Shown piece after piece: positions 43,008-53,410 of a DNA stretch of 64,000 nucleotides. The first letter of the stretch is position 1, and every line of letters starts with the position of its first letter. The notes beneath the pieces were generated by a model. That model was not told the origin of the DNA. It saw only the letters and a list, made by a program, of their open reading frames with translations, and made no database searches. Both the position numbers and the translations under genes were made by a program. This DNA is from Acidobacteriota bacterium (GTDB lineage: Bacteria > Acidobacteriota > Terriglobia > Acidiferrales > UBA7541), in assembly GCA_003224085.1 (NCBI GenBank), contig QHYK01000057.1, positions 62,001-126,000 on the forward strand, given 5' to 3'.

Positions 43008-45716
43008 TCAGGATTTAACCGCTGCGGGCACCGGGGCTTCCTCCGCCTGTGCCGGAGCTGGCAGTTCCGGCGCGAGCTTCTCCCAGTCGCAACCTTCCTT
43101 CAAGCAGGCGTGCACGGTACCGATCTTTGACCGCTTCTCGACAATGAACGGTGCGCCGCACTTCGGGCAAGGCACGGCCATCGGCATGTAAGGCGTGGTG
43201 AAGTCGCAGTCCGGATAGCGCGAGCAGCCGTAAAAAATCCGTGGGCGTCCGCGCCCGCCCTTTCCGGCGCTGCCTCGGCGCACGAATTCTCCCTCCTGGC
43301 ACTTCGGGCATTTGATGCCCATCGTGATCGGCCGCGTGTATTTGCACTTGGGGTAGGCGGAGCAGCCGATGAATTCGCCGAAGCGCCCGTGCTTTTTCAC
43401 CAGGCCATGGCCGCAAGTGGGGCACTTCTCCTCGAGCGGCTCATCCGGCTGATGCGCGATGCGCGTCCCCTGCACCAGGCGCCGCGTGGTCTTGCAATCC
43501 GGATAGCCGGTGCAAGCCAGAAACGTGCCAAAGCGCCCGCGCTTGATAGCCATTTCCTTGCCGCAATTATCGCAATAGTGAGTCTTGTTCTCGTCGCCGG
43601 CGTCGGGCTCAACGGGCGAAAGGTCTTCGATGAAGTCGCACTCGGGATAGCGCGAGCAGCCCAGGAAGAAGCCGTGGCGGCTGATGCGTTCGAGCAGTTC
43701 GCCCTGCCCGCATTTCTCGCATTTTTTTCCCGTAGGAATGCCGGCTTTGTAAGAGAGCATTTCGTAATCGGCCTTGTCGAGGTCGAGGACGAACTTTTCC
43801 CAGAACTCTTTCACGGACTCGCGCCACGGCAGCTTGCCCTCTTCGATTTCGTCGAGTTCTTCCTCCATCCGCGCGGTGAATTTGAGATCGAAAATGTCTT
43901 CGAAGCTTTTTACCAGGAGCTTGCATACGCGCTCGCCAAGCATGGTCGGCGAAAAACGGCCTTGATCCTTCGTGACGTACTCTCTCTCGAGCAGCGTCGA
44001 AATAATGGCGGCGTAAGTCGAGGGGCGGCCGATGCCGTCCTCTTCGAGCTCTTTCACCAGCGTCGCGTCGTTGTAGCGCGGCGGCGGCTCGGTGAAGTGC
44101 TGGTCGGGACGAATCTTGTCCAGCCGCAGCAACTGACCCTCGGCAACCTCGGGCAGATTCCGGCCCTCGCCTTCCTCGTCCTTCTCGTCTTCTTCGCGAT
44201 CCGCGGCCGACGCCGGCAACTGATAAACCCGAAGGTAGCCATCGAATTTCTGCACCGAGCCGCTCGCCCGGAAGGTATATTCGCCCGCGCGGATATCAAT
44301 GGTGGTCTGGTCAAAAATCGCCGGAAGCATCTGCGAAGCTACAAAGCGCTGCCAAATCAGTTGATAAAGCTTGAAGAGGTCGTCGTCCAAATACTTCCGC
44401 ACGTCCTCGGGCGTGCGCGTGACATCGGTAGGACGTACGGCTTCGTGCGCTTCCTGGGCGTCCTTCTTCGACTTGTAGAAATTCGGTTTCTCCGGAAGAT
44501 AGTTGGCCCCAAACCGCTGCGGGATGAGTTCGCGGACCTGCTCGAGCGCGTCGTTTGAAACATGCACGGAGTCGGTGCGCATATAGGTAATCAGTGCCAC
44601 GGAGCCTTCCGAGCCCAGCTCCACGCCTTCGTAGAGCTTCTGCGCCAGCGACATCGTTCGCTTGGCCGTATAGCGCAGCCGGTTATACGCCGCCTGCTGC
44701 AGTTTTGAGGTCGTGAACGGCGGCGGGGGGTTGCGCTTCTTTTCCTTTTGCGCCACGGAAGCAACTTCCCAGCTCGCCTTGCTCACCGCGGCGACAATTT
44801 TGTCGGCGGCTTCCCGGTTCTTGACCTCGATGTCCGCGTCTTTGTGCTTGATGAGCCTGGCTTCGAACAGCGGCGGCTTGCCCGCATCCAGCATCGCGTG
44901 GATAGTCCAATATTCCTGCGGGACAAATGCCCGAATGGCCTCTTCGCGCTCGACGATCAACCGCAACGCCACCGTTTGCACGCGCCCGGCCGATAGGCCG
45001 CGGCGAACCTTGTTCCACAGCAGGGGAGAAATTTTGTACCCCACCAACCGGTCGAGCACTCGGCGAGCCTGCTGCGCCTCAACGAGATTGGTGTCCAGAC
45101 CTCTAGGATGCTCAAAGGCCGCGCGGATGGCCTTGGGCGTAATTTCGTTAAAGGTCACGCGAAAAATCTTTTTGGGGTCCGCCGGTGGAATGTCGGTGGC
45201 CAGTTTTTCGTCATTGGCGGCGCGCTTGGCGGCCTTGGAGTTTGCTTCTTCCCTGGCTTCGGCACCCTTGCCGTTCTGCCTCCCCGGAGCCTCCGCTTCC
45301 ACGAACCGGCTGGGCTTCGAGAGCACCATCGCTAAATGCGCGGAAATGGCTTCGCCCTCGCGGTCCGGGTCGGGCGCCAAGTAGACCGCTTCCGCGGAGT
45401 GGGCCGCTCTGCGCAAGTCATGAATGACCTTGCCCTTGCCGGAGATGATTTGCAGCGTAGGCTCGAAAATCTTTTCGTCGTTTATGCTGATCTTTGGAGT
45501 TTTTGCCTCAGCTCTCGCGCTTTTCTTGGCTCCCTTTTTCTTTTTTGCTTTTTTGTTGCCGGCGGGATCCTCACCGGGCAGGCGAATCCCAATCGTCTTC
45601 GTCGGCAGGTCCATCACGTGGCCGATGGAGGCCTTGACGGTATAGTTCCGTCCCAAATACTTATTGATGGTCTTCGCCTTGGCGGGCGATTCGACAATGA
45701 CAAGCGAACGAGCCAT
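43008..45716 (-). CDS. topA: DNA topoisomerase I
   Basis: TopA relaxes negative supercoils through a tyrosine-DNA intermediate. The 902-residue protein has the TOPRIM domain (LVIVESPAKAKTINKYLG near the start, YLAPDPDREGEAISAHLAM with the acidic metal motif) and the catalytic Tyr in ALITYMRTDSVHVSNDAL. The C-terminal third carries four or five Cys4 zinc ribbons (CEKCGQGELLERIS, YCDNCGKEMAIKRGRFG, CPTCGHGLVKKHGRFG, CPKCQEGEFVRRG). Two charged segments enlarge the TOPRIM region: a Lys/Ala-rich one near residues 55-80 and KGAEAREEANSKAAKRAAND near 150. It lies between a decayed dprA and xerC, in the order often seen in bacteria. Confidence 0.97.
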   Translation of the reverse strand: MARSLVIVESPAKAKTINKYLGRNYTVKASIGHVMDLPTKTIGIRLPGEDPAGNKKAKKKKGAKKSARAEAKTPKISINDEKIFEPTLQIISGKGKVIHDLRRAAHSAEAVYLAPDPDREGEAISAHLAMVLSKPSRFVEAEAPGRQNGKGAEAREEANSKAAKRAANDEKLATDIPPADPKKIFRVTFNEITPKAIRAAFEHPRGLDTNLVEAQQARRVLDRLVGYKISPLLWNKVRRGLSAGRVQTVALRLIVEREEAIRAFVPQEYWTIHAMLDAGKPPLFEARLIKHKDADIEVKNREAADKIVAAVSKASWEVASVAQKEKKRNPPPPFTTSKLQQAAYNRLRYTAKRTMSLAQKLYEGVELGSEGSVALITYMRTDSVHVSNDALEQVRELIPQRFGANYLPEKPNFYKSKKDAQEAHEAVRPTDVTRTPEDVRKYLDDDLFKLYQLIWQRFVASQMLPAIFDQTTIDIRAGEYTFRASGSVQKFDGYLRVYQLPASAADREEDEKDEEGEGRNLPEVAEGQLLRLDKIRPDQHFTEPPPRYNDATLVKELEEDGIGRPSTYAAIISTLLEREYVTKDQGRFSPTMLGERVCKLLVKSFEDIFDLKFTARMEEELDEIEEGKLPWRESVKEFWEKFVLDLDKADYEMLSYKAGIPTGKKCEKCGQGELLERISRHGFFLGCSRYPECDFIEDLSPVEPDAGDENKTHYCDNCGKEMAIKRGRFGTFLACTGYPDCKTTRRLVQGTRIAHQPDEPLEEKCPTCGHGLVKKHGRFGEFIGCSAYPKCKYTRPITMGIKCPKCQEGEFVRRGSAGKGGRGRPRIFYGCSRYPDCDFTTPYMPMAVPCPKCGAPFIVEKRSKIGTVHACLKEGCDWEKLAPELPAPAQAEEAPVPAAVKS

Positions 45717-45905
45717 TTAACTTTTGTAACTCCGGTCTGTCTTTCGGAAAGGGCAAACCGCGGGGCGTGTGTCCTTCTCGCTACCTTTGGCGCATGTCCC
45801 TGGAGTGGGTCCGGCCTATGATGTGATGCATCTGCCGGCCTTACCGGTTCCTTCTCTTCAGATGGCAGTCTGCCCGAGACGGCATAACTCAACCGCTATC
45901 CCCCT

Positions 45906-46275
45906 CTATAACAACACTTTGCCGAACTGCCCCCCGGCAACTGCCGGACAATCCCCTTCATCTCCAAGTCAAACAGCGTAGCCAGAACGTCGGAAGAGTT
46001 CAAGCCGGAGCGTTTCAACGATTTTCCTGCTATGCACCGGTTGCCCGGCGCTGGAGCAAACTCGTAGAGCCTTTTCTCGGAGCCATTTTGTTCTCCTGGG
46101 GATAACCGACGTCGATTCCTGTCCCCAGCACGCCCCTGCACGTCCATGAGCCCCCTCGCGCCCTGGCGGGCGACGGCGTCCATGCCCCGCCAATCCGCTG
46201 ACCATCACCAACCCGCGCGCCGCGAGTTCCCGCCCCGGGCGCTTCGCCATTTGCGTGCCGTAGGCCGTGCAAGTT
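45906..46275 (-). pseudogene. dprA: Remnant of dprA
   Basis: Reading the minus strand from about 46275, three frames hold successive DprA pieces. The first is TAYGTQMAKRPGRELAARGL and VMVSGLA. The second, after a shift, is GMDAVARQGA and VLGTGIDVGYPQENK. The third is LKRSGLNSSDVLATLFDLEM with IVRQLPG, and after a last shift QFGKVLL and stop TAG at 45906-45908. The Rossmann core between PQENK and the C-terminal winged helix is deleted, and the N-terminal third is absent. DprA loads RecA on incoming DNA in natural transformation, so this gene is not functional. It sits directly upstream of topA, its usual neighbour. Confidence 0.8.
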
Positions 46276-46298
46276 GCGTTGCCCTTGGTCCCCCAGGG

Positions 46299-48821
46299 TT
46301 ACTTTCTGCCGACAAAGCGCACCCTCAACGTCGTCGCCCGGCTCTGCCCGCCCGCAAAGGCCCCAAAGCATCCCGACCGAACCGTGCTCGAGCACCCAGG
46401 AGCATCAATATTGTTCACCACTGAATCCGGGTTCTGGCGGCCAAGAATGTTGACCGCTTCCACGCGCACAGCCCACAAATAACCGCGCAATTCAAATTTC
46501 CTTTCGAGGCCCAGATTCAGATTGGCGTAGCCGGGGAAGCGCGAAGAATTGGGCGGACCGACAAGCTGTTGCTGAAGATTGACGATGCTGTAGGGATACC
46601 CGGTTCGATATTCGAAGAAGCCACTTAATTGCGTACTCCAGACGTGGGTTGGCACCCAGCCCCAAGTGAGCAGGCGGTTAGGCGCGTCCCAAGCCACGGG
46701 CCCCGGCTGCTGCGCAACATAAAAGATGGATCCCAAGGAGGGATTAAGGACTTCGTTCGAATGCGCCCGCGACCGCGTGTACGCGCCATAAACCTCGGTG
46801 TCTCCCGAGAACACATGCCGCGCCGAAAACGTTGCCGACCGATAGCGGTCCTCCCGGTGATCCTGAAGCAGGAAAATTCCGCCGGGCGGCGGCTGGTCCA
46901 CAAAGGCGAAACCGTGAGACCCGTTGCGCGCGACCAGGTCAAGGCCCACAAGCGTGCTGCGCCCAAACTTCTCCTGCCAGCCGGCGCTCGTTGTGGCAAA
47001 ACGCGGCTGTTGCAAGCCTTTCCCAGGCAGCGCGAACTGGCTGACGACTGGGCCGGGAGGAACCACGTTGCCCGCGGTGTCATAGAAAGTGTCAACTTGC
47101 TGCTGGTCGAACGCCTGCCCGATGAGCGCAAGGTTGAGAGGCGCGTTGTAGATACCCCAGCCGATTGAAAACTTCGCGCGTTCGTCGCCGAAAGGCAGCA
47201 CGTTGGCTGAAACGCGCGGTTCGGCCATCGCGCTTTGCGTGAAGCGGTCCCAATCCGTGCGCAACCCAGCTTGGAAAACAAAATGTCTGCTGAGGGACCA
47301 GTTATCCTGCGCATAGCCACCCGCCTGCGTGTTGGAAAGGTGGGGCCCGGCGCCTCCCGTAAACGTGGACCGGCGCCTAAGGCAACCGGGCGTATTCACG
47401 TCGGCCGACGTGCAAGGCGAAGTTGTCCCGTTGCTGGCCGTGAAGGTCGGGTTGAGCACATCCATTTCTCCGCGCTGCGCGAACTGATGCAAAGCCAGGC
47501 CGGCGATATTAGCGCCGATGGCAAGCTGATGCGTGCCGTGCCAATGCCGCGAGGCCGCCGTCATGTTCATCATCCCCTGCAAACGCCTTCCCCGCTGGCG
47601 CAAGTGCTGGAAATAGTTGCCCCCCGTGCCGTTGATAAGCAGGGTGTAAGGTAGCGATCCCTGGGGAGCGTAATGCAGCACGCCGTCATCGGCCCCGATT
47701 CCCAATTCAAAGAGCGTTTCGTGAAGCCAAATTTGATCTTTCAGGGAAACGAAACCGCGTCGTTGATCCCCGGTGACAGTAGTCGACTGCGGGTCGAGCG
47801 CGTCGAGGCCTAAATGGTCGTCATTCGCGCGATTGTAGAGAACGCTCGCGTGCAGGATATGTTTCGGCGAAAAGTTGTACTGCAAGCGCAAGAGATTGTC
47901 TCCGGCCCACTTTTCGTAAGTGTTGGCGTTCGAAGGAAGCTGCTTCACGACGCCAAAGGTATGCTGCACGCTCACGGAATCGGAAAACCAAAAGCGTCCC
48001 CGCTCGATGGGGCCGGAAAAGGTAAACCGCGGATACCAGTTTCCCAAGTGCGTGCCTTCCTGAATGTTGATCCCCGGAGCAGGGTTAGTCGTTCCGAAAC
48101 GCCAGCGGTCATCGCCATCGGGAGTCGCAAGGCTAAGGATGCTGGCGCCGGAGTGAGGATACGCGGCCGAAACATTGCCGGACTGGACTTCAACGGCCCG
48201 CGTGGCATCCACGTTGAGGCGTGAAGTCAAAGCGCCGCTGACCGGATTGCCGATCTCAAAGCCATCCATGAGGTATTGCGTTTCGGCCGAGCGAGCCCCC
48301 GCCACGTGCAAATTGTCAAGATGGTCCTCGACGATTTGGGGCATGGCAATCAAGCTTCGCTGCAGGATATGGGTATTGGGCACCGGGATGTCGCGAATGT
48401 CTCGCGCGGAAAGCGAGTTCCGCTGGGTCGTGTCTTGCGTATCAATCTGGTTCGAGGGCGCGGTGACTTGGACCTTTTCACGAACCTCTTCCTCGTGATT
48501 CAAGAGCAAGGAGAGTTGGTTGTTTCCCGTGTGCAGCGTAACAGCCTGGCCTGCAAGCACGAAGAAACCCTGTTTGCGGACTTCCGTCTTGTAGTCGCCG
48601 GAAGCAAGGTTGTGGATGACGAAACGTCCCGTTGCGTCGGTTTCCGCCCGATAGGAATGCCCGGCGGCGTCTTCGAGCTTCACCTGCGCGGCCACAACCG
48701 GCACTCCGTTTTCGTCCAGAACGATGCCGGAGCAATCCGCCGAGTCCGCCGTTCCGGCTTGCCCAGCAGCGAAGATGCCGAGAACAATCAGCATCCCTCT
48801 GAGCAGCCGAACAAACTGCAT
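46299..48821 (-). CDS. TonB-dependent receptor with carboxypeptidase-regulatory plug extension
   Basis: The 840-residue protein has a signal peptide (MQFVRLLRGMLIVLGIFAAG). The N-terminal CarboxypepD_reg domain (SGIVLDENGVPVVAAQVKLE, GRFVIHNLASGDYKTEVRKQ) is followed by a plug domain (LSARDIRDIPVPNTHILQRS and VAGARSAETQYLMDGFEIGN). The rest is a long beta-barrel region with aromatic-rich strands (YGAYTRSRAHSNEVLNPSLG, WAVRVEAVNILGRQNPDSVV). This Oar-like type is abundant in Acidobacteriota; the substrate is not predictable. AAGGAAGGTG precedes ATG 48821. Its 3' end abuts the dprA remnant, with the stop at 46299-46301, so it may have arrived by the rearrangement that broke dprA. Confidence 0.92.
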   Translation of the reverse strand: MQFVRLLRGMLIVLGIFAAGQAGTADSADCSGIVLDENGVPVVAAQVKLEDAAGHSYRAETDATGRFVIHNLASGDYKTEVRKQGFFVLAGQAVTLHTGNNQLSLLLNHEEEVREKVQVTAPSNQIDTQDTTQRNSLSARDIRDIPVPNTHILQRSLIAMPQIVEDHLDNLHVAGARSAETQYLMDGFEIGNPVSGALTSRLNVDATRAVEVQSGNVSAAYPHSGASILSLATPDGDDRWRFGTTNPAPGINIQEGTHLGNWYPRFTFSGPIERGRFWFSDSVSVQHTFGVVKQLPSNANTYEKWAGDNLLRLQYNFSPKHILHASVLYNRANDDHLGLDALDPQSTTVTGDQRRGFVSLKDQIWLHETLFELGIGADDGVLHYAPQGSLPYTLLINGTGGNYFQHLRQRGRRLQGMMNMTAASRHWHGTHQLAIGANIAGLALHQFAQRGEMDVLNPTFTASNGTTSPCTSADVNTPGCLRRRSTFTGGAGPHLSNTQAGGYAQDNWSLSRHFVFQAGLRTDWDRFTQSAMAEPRVSANVLPFGDERAKFSIGWGIYNAPLNLALIGQAFDQQQVDTFYDTAGNVVPPGPVVSQFALPGKGLQQPRFATTSAGWQEKFGRSTLVGLDLVARNGSHGFAFVDQPPPGGIFLLQDHREDRYRSATFSARHVFSGDTEVYGAYTRSRAHSNEVLNPSLGSIFYVAQQPGPVAWDAPNRLLTWGWVPTHVWSTQLSGFFEYRTGYPYSIVNLQQQLVGPPNSSRFPGYANLNLGLERKFELRGYLWAVRVEAVNILGRQNPDSVVNNIDAPGCSSTVRSGCFGAFAGGQSRATTLRVRFVGRK

Positions 48822-49243
48822 GCAACACCTTCCTTGGAGACCCCACACTGATTAAACTACATTTTGTTGAGCTCGGGTGGGAATGGACCGTCCCAAACAG
48901 ACTCGCTTTCGAATGGTGTTCTGCTGGCTGGCTCCCCTAGGTCTTGCGTTGGCTCCGCAGGACGGGACGCCCGCAAAGATCACCGCGAACGTAACGGGAA
49001 ATTCGGGGGTCGGTGACTTTTGCCCCGAGGGGACTACCCGCAGGCACGGTCTCCAGCGTCTCGCAGCAGAGCGGCAGCTCCCGTGGCGCTATTACGGGTG
49101 CGCTTTCTTCTGTTGAAACCTTAAGAAGCTCCTCAAAACGCTCCGCTGGTCATTCCGAACCGGGTGAGGGATCTGCTTTTCAGAAATAGAGGGCCAAATA
49201 GCGTTCTTAAAACTTCCCATTCGCGAGGAAGATGTTGACGGTT
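48822..49243. other. Spacer between the receptor and aminotransferase genes
   Basis: About 420 bases. A plus-strand frame at 48877-49116 starts with a hydrophobic stretch (FRMVFCWLAPLGLALAPQDG) that looks like a signal peptide, but it loses coding character after about 50 codons. I do not call it a gene; it may be a fragment. The promoter of the receptor must lie near 48830-48880, but I cannot fix it. Confidence 0.35.
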
Positions 49244-52200
49244 TCAGGTCCGCGGCTGCGCCGGATCCTCCTCTAGGATTGCATCCAACGTCGTCACGAA
49301 GAGGTCTGCGTCCTTTTCCACGAAAACCAGCGGCGGGCGCAGCTTGATTACGTTGTGATGCGGACCGTCCGTGCCCGTGAGAATCCCGCATTCGCGAAGT
49401 CGGTTCACGACATAAGACGCTTGCAGCGGCGCGGGCTCGCGCGTGGTCCGATCGAGGACAAGATCAACCCCCAAGAACAATCCCGATCCGCGTACGTCCC
49501 CCATCAGCGCATATCGTTGCCGCAGCGCCAGCAATCCATTCTTGAGGTGAGCCCCAACGCGCACCGCGTTTTCTTGTAGTTTTTCTTCTTCCAGCACATC
49601 GAGCACCGCAAGCCCCGCCGCGCAACCCACCGGGTTCCCTCCAAACGTGCTGAAGAACTCCATTCCCTTTGCGAAGGACGTCGCAATTTCTTTCGTCGTG
49701 ACCACTGCCGCAAGCGGAAACCCGTTCCCGATGGGCTTCCCGAGCACGACGATGTCCGGCACGACCCCCTGCGTCTCGAATCCCCAGAACTGCGTCCCCA
49801 GGCGCCCGAAGCCGACCTGCACTTCGTCGGCGATGCACACCGCGCCCGCGGCTCGCACGTGCTTGTACACCTCTTGTAAATATCCCGGCGGAAAAACAAT
49901 TTGTCCGCCCACGCTCGGCAAGGTTTCCGCAATGTACGCCGCGACACGCCGGCTTTCCGCCTGCGCGCGCTCCAAAATCTCCGCGACGTGACGCGCGTAT
50001 TTCGCACCCGCCTCCTCGTCGCCCCGCCGGTACAGTCCGCGATAATCGTCGGCCAGCGGCGCGACATGCACCCAGGGCTTTTTGCCGGAGCCTCCCGGCC
50101 CATCAAATTTATACGGGCTGATGTCGATCAGCGTGTTCGTATGGCCGTGATAAGCGTGTTCCAGCACGATCACATCTTCGCGGCCGGTGTGCGCCCGCGC
50201 CAGCCGCAGCGCCAACTCATTCGCTTCGCTTCCCGAGTTCAGGAAGAAGCACAAGCCGAGCGGCTCCGGGAATTTCCGTGCCAGCCGCTCCGCATAGCGG
50301 CTCACGTTGTCGTGCAGATAGCGCGTGTTCGTGTTGAGCAGCGCCAGCTGCTCCTGCGCGGCGCGCACTACGCGCGGGTGACTATGCCCGACGAGCGGCA
50401 CGTTGTTGTACACGTCGAGATACGCGCGCCCCGTCTCGTCGTAGAGGTACTGCATCCACCCGCGCACAACTTTTAGCGGACGCTCATAGGAAAGGCTCAA
50501 ATTCTTTCCCAGGAACGCACCCCGCTTTTCCAGCGTCTCGCTAAAATCTGCTTCCTGCGCGGGAAATCCATCTGCCGGAATTCCGAGCAGCAGATTCGGA
50601 TCGGGCGAAAGGCTCGTCCAAACGGCCCGTTGCGAAGCGTACGCCACACCGGGGAAATCCGCCCCCAGGTCCAACAAATCGAGTATGATTTGGAAATGCA
50701 CGTGCGGCGCCCAGCCGCCGTTTTCCGCAGCTGTTCCCACGCGCGCAAATCCCTGTCCGCGCGCGATCCGCCGGCCGACGGCGAGTCCTGCAAGCGTTTG
50801 CGTGGTCAAGTGTCCGTAAAGCGTGAAGAATTCTTCACCATCCTCGGTTTCGTGCCGCAAAATTACAAGCGGCCCGTAGTCCTGCGGCGCGGCGTTGTTG
50901 GCGAGAATGTGTACCGTTCCGTCGAGTGGCGCGCGCAAGATCGTCCCGGGCTCCACAAAAAGATCGATGCCCAAATGAATGGTGCGACGCTGTTCGACCG
51001 GATTGTCCAGGTTCCCAAAACGCGGGGAGCTGTAGAGCGGCCGCGCTTCGTTGTAGCGCCCGACTCCCACGCGCACCCTAGCGCGTTTCATTTCGCCAAA
51101 AATTGTTTCGCTTAGTGCGGGGGTTTCCGAAGCACGGGGATCTGCGCCGAGCAACAGGCTTCCTACACCCAAATCGAAGACCAGACTCGGCGCTGTTCGC
51201 AAATCCAAGTCAAGGATGGACGCCGCCGATGTCGCGTTGGCTAGTAGCCAACGCTGAATCTTCTCTGCCTTTGGCACCGGCTTCATTCCACAAGCTGCCC
51301 GGAACGTGTAGTGTGCAAAGCGCGGATGAATTTTTGCCAGTTGCTCGAGCGCTTTCCACGCCGGCTCTTCGCTGACGGTCACGTACGCGTCGTCCGGCTT
51401 CCCTTTTTTGCAGTGCGCCGAGTTGGTCACGCTCACCGCCAGCCGCGCCGCCAGCAATGGAAAAAGAACGGCACCTTCTTCTTCCTTCAGCGGGAACGCG
51501 CCGTGATAGCCCGAAACGACCTCTGCCGCGGCCTTCAGCGGATCCGTTTCCCCGAGAATCGCGTAAGCAGAAGCGATCGCCGCTTCCGAAACCGTCAGTC
51601 CATAGTGCAGGTCGCCGAAATCGATCAGTCCCGCAACTCTCCGCGGCTGTGGCCATGGATCGCTCACCAAAACGTTGTAGTCGTTCGCATCGCCGTAAAT
51701 CACGCTGCTCCGCAGGCGTGGAAAGCGCGGCACCGCTTCCGCCTCATAAAGCGCGAGAAACTTCTCGACCAGTGCACGCCGTTCCGCGCCTTCAATTTCT
51801 GGAATGAACTGCTTGATCCAGCCCGCTCGCGATGAATCCCATTTCAATTCGCGATGCGCAGCGGGATGCTCGAACGACTGCAATGCCGCATCCATTTCAC
51901 CCAGAAACCGGCCCAAGTCGCGGAGGGTCTCTGGCGTATGGGGCCACACATCGGCGAGAACCGCTCCTTCGAGGAAGCTCAGCAGCCACACCAGCCGCTT
52001 GGCACCATCGGCACTCGTAATTTCAGAGAAGCATCCGCCGTGGCCATTCGGCAGCACACGCGGCAAGGGCAATTGTGGCGCGCGCTGCGCCAAATGCGCA
52101 AGCGACTTGCATTGCAGGTCAATGAAGGAACGCTCGCGGGCAGGATGCATTACCTTCAGCACGAACGCGCGGCCGTCCGCTGCGGTCAGTTGAAAATTTT

Positions 52201-52315
52201 CATCGTATTCGCCGGGAAGAACCCGTGCAGACGCGTCCAGCCCATAAATCTCGCGGGCAAGTCGCGCGGCTTCCGCTTCCGTTACACGATGTGCGACGCG
52301 TGCTTCCTGCAGCAT
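49244..52315 (-). CDS. Three-domain protein: APH-like kinase, M23 peptidase-like and class III aminotransferase
   Basis: The 1023-residue protein has three domains. Residues about 20-330 are an aminoglycoside-phosphotransferase-like kinase with [13 protein letters not shown] (catalytic Asp loop) and [17 protein letters not shown] (metal Asp). Residues about 435-575 are an M23/LytM-like domain with metal motifs IHLGIDLF and APHVHFQI. Residues about 600-1020 are a class III PLP aminotransferase with [38 protein letters not shown] and PLP Lys in [15 protein letters not shown]. This architecture is known from other bacterial genomes but its reaction is not established; the aminotransferase part resembles phospholyases of the ethanolamine-phosphate type. 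The start is the ATG of [10 protein letters not shown]. Confidence 0.92.
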   Translation of the reverse strand: MLQEARVAHRVTEAEAARLAREIYGLDASARVLPGEYDENFQLTAADGRAFVLKVMHPARERSFIDLQCKSLAHLAQRAPQLPLPRVLPNGHGGCFSEITSADGAKRLVWLLSFLEGAVLADVWPHTPETLRDLGRFLGEMDAALQSFEHPAAHRELKWDSSRAGWIKQFIPEIEGAERRALVEKFLALYEAEAVPRFPRLRSSVIYGDANDYNVLVSDPWPQPRRVAGLIDFGDLHYGLTVSEAAIASAYAILGETDPLKAAAEVVSGYHGAFPLKEEEGAVLFPLLAARLAVSVTNSAHCKKGKPDDAYVTVSEEPAWKALEQLAKIHPRFAHYTFRAACGMKPVPKAEKIQRWLLANATSAASILDLDLRTAPSLVFDLGVGSLLLGADPRASETPALSETIFGEMKRARVRVGVGRYNEARPLYSSPRFGNLDNPVEQRRTIHLGIDLFVEPGTILRAPLDGTVHILANNAAPQDYGPLVILRHETEDGEEFFTLYGHLTTQTLAGLAVGRRIARGQGFARVGTAAENGGWAPHVHFQIILDLLDLGADFPGVAYASQRAVWTSLSPDPNLLLGIPADGFPAQEADFSETLEKRGAFLGKNLSLSYERPLKVVRGWMQYLYDETGRAYLDVYNNVPLVGHSHPRVVRAAQEQLALLNTNTRYLHDNVSRYAERLARKFPEPLGLCFFLNSGSEANELALRLARAHTGREDVIVLEHAYHGHTNTLIDISPYKFDGPGGSGKKPWVHVAPLADDYRGLYRRGDEEAGAKYARHVAEILERAQAESRRVAAYIAETLPSVGGQIVFPPGYLQEVYKHVRAAGAVCIADEVQVGFGRLGTQFWGFETQGVVPDIVVLGKPIGNGFPLAAVVTTKEIATSFAKGMEFFSTFGGNPVGCAAGLAVLDVLEEEKLQENAVRVGAHLKNGLLALRQRYALMGDVRGSGLFLGVDLVLDRTTREPAPLQASYVVNRLRECGILTGTDGPHHNVIKLRPPLVFVEKDADLFVTTLDAILEEDPAQPRT

Positions 52316-52489
52316 TCGTCAAAGTTTATCTGCAATAGCGCAACCTCGTCCACGTCAGTGAAGCAAGCCGCACGAAACTGTTGAAAAGAGTTTGCTTGGG
52401 CAGGCCTTTGCCGGGGCGAGCTTTGGCGCTTCCCGGCGGTATCACGAACCGCTTGTACGGCACGCGAGCTTGCGGGGGCAAAATCAGTC

Positions 52490-53410
52490 TCAATCCCGTG
52501 CTTGTTCCACCGACACCGGCCCGTTCACTGTGGACAAATGCACCACGGCCGGCGACGAGCCATATTCGATTCGGCGATGCTCGTCGTCCCACGTCTTGCG
52601 TGCGCTCTTGCAGATGCTGGCGCGGCAGCTCATGGGCGCGTGACGCGTAGATTCCACGACGAAGCTGGACTGGAACCCGTTCGGCACGCGCAATGTAACC
52701 GGACCGTTCTGCGCGTCGGCAGACAGTCCTGTGCCCTTCCAGCTGGTCTCCTTCAGATCGACAGTGATTGGTCCATTTTCCGTTTTGATGCCAATGTTGC
52801 CCCTGCTGCCTTCCAGGCTGATGGGGCCATTCTGTGCGCTGATCTCCGCGTCGCCTGAAAAATTGTGCAGGCTGATGGGTCCATTGTGCGCGTGCGCCGT
52901 CAATTTGCCGTCGACGTCGTACAAAGAAATCGGCCCGTTCATGGTGTCCAAATCGATGACTGCCGACTTTGGCGCGCGAATCAGCAGGTACACGGTCCAA
53001 TCTTCGTGCTCGCCGGAAGGCCCGTGCGTCGAAACAGTACCTCCATCAATGGACACGGTGATTTGCGAAAGTACCCGCTCGGCCGAATCCCCGGCGGCCG
53101 CCGCCTTGCAAGCCGTCACGGAATAATTGTCCTGCTCCCACCCGACCACCTGCGTTCCGCCGTTCGCGTGCGGATGGACCCTCAATACCGGGGCTTGCGC
53201 CTTAGTCAGCGTGCGCTCCTCGGAACGCACCACGGTGTCGCGGTCGTCAAACTCAATGTGCAGATCGGAGCAATCGGCAATGGGGTGGCGGTGGCCACCG
53301 TGCAGGTTCACAGAATGACGCGGATGGCGCGGCGCCGCAGGCAAAGGTGACAGCCCAATTACAATCAAGATCGAGCCGAGAATCACGGAAAAGTCGCTAC
53401 GTGGACGCAT
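52490..53410 (-). CDS. Exported DUF4097 beta-helix protein
   Basis: The 306-residue protein has an N-terminal export signal (FSVILGSILIVIGLSPLPAA). Residues about 150-240 show a regular repeat ending in NGPI: DTMNGPISLYDVDGKLTAHA, HNGPISLHNFSGDAEISAQN, GPISLEGSRGNIGIKTENGP and ITVDLKETSWKGTGLSADAQ. This is a DUF4097 putative adhesin with a tighter repeat than the two homologues at 18.6 and 19.4 kb. Two Cys residues lie in the tail (MSCRASICKSARK) and another in the N-terminal part. It stands alone, 174 bases from the three-domain gene. Function unknown; periplasmic or surface location is predicted. Confidence 0.87.
   Translation of the reverse strand: MRPRSDFSVILGSILIVIGLSPLPAAPRHPRHSVNLHGGHRHPIADCSDLHIEFDDRDTVVRSEERTLTKAQAPVLRVHPHANGGTQVVGWEQDNYSVTACKAAAAGDSAERVLSQITVSIDGGTVSTHGPSGEHEDWTVYLLIRAPKSAVIDLDTMNGPISLYDVDGKLTAHAHNGPISLHNFSGDAEISAQNGPISLEGSRGNIGIKTENGPITVDLKETSWKGTGLSADAQNGPVTLRVPNGFQSSFVVESTRHAPMSCRASICKSARKTWDDEHRRIEYGSSPAVVHLSTVNGPVSVEQARD

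Noticed and set aside
48877-49116. Possible small secreted protein
   Set aside because: The hydrophobic start is suggestive, but the rest lacks coding character, there is no ribosome binding site, and I find no family.
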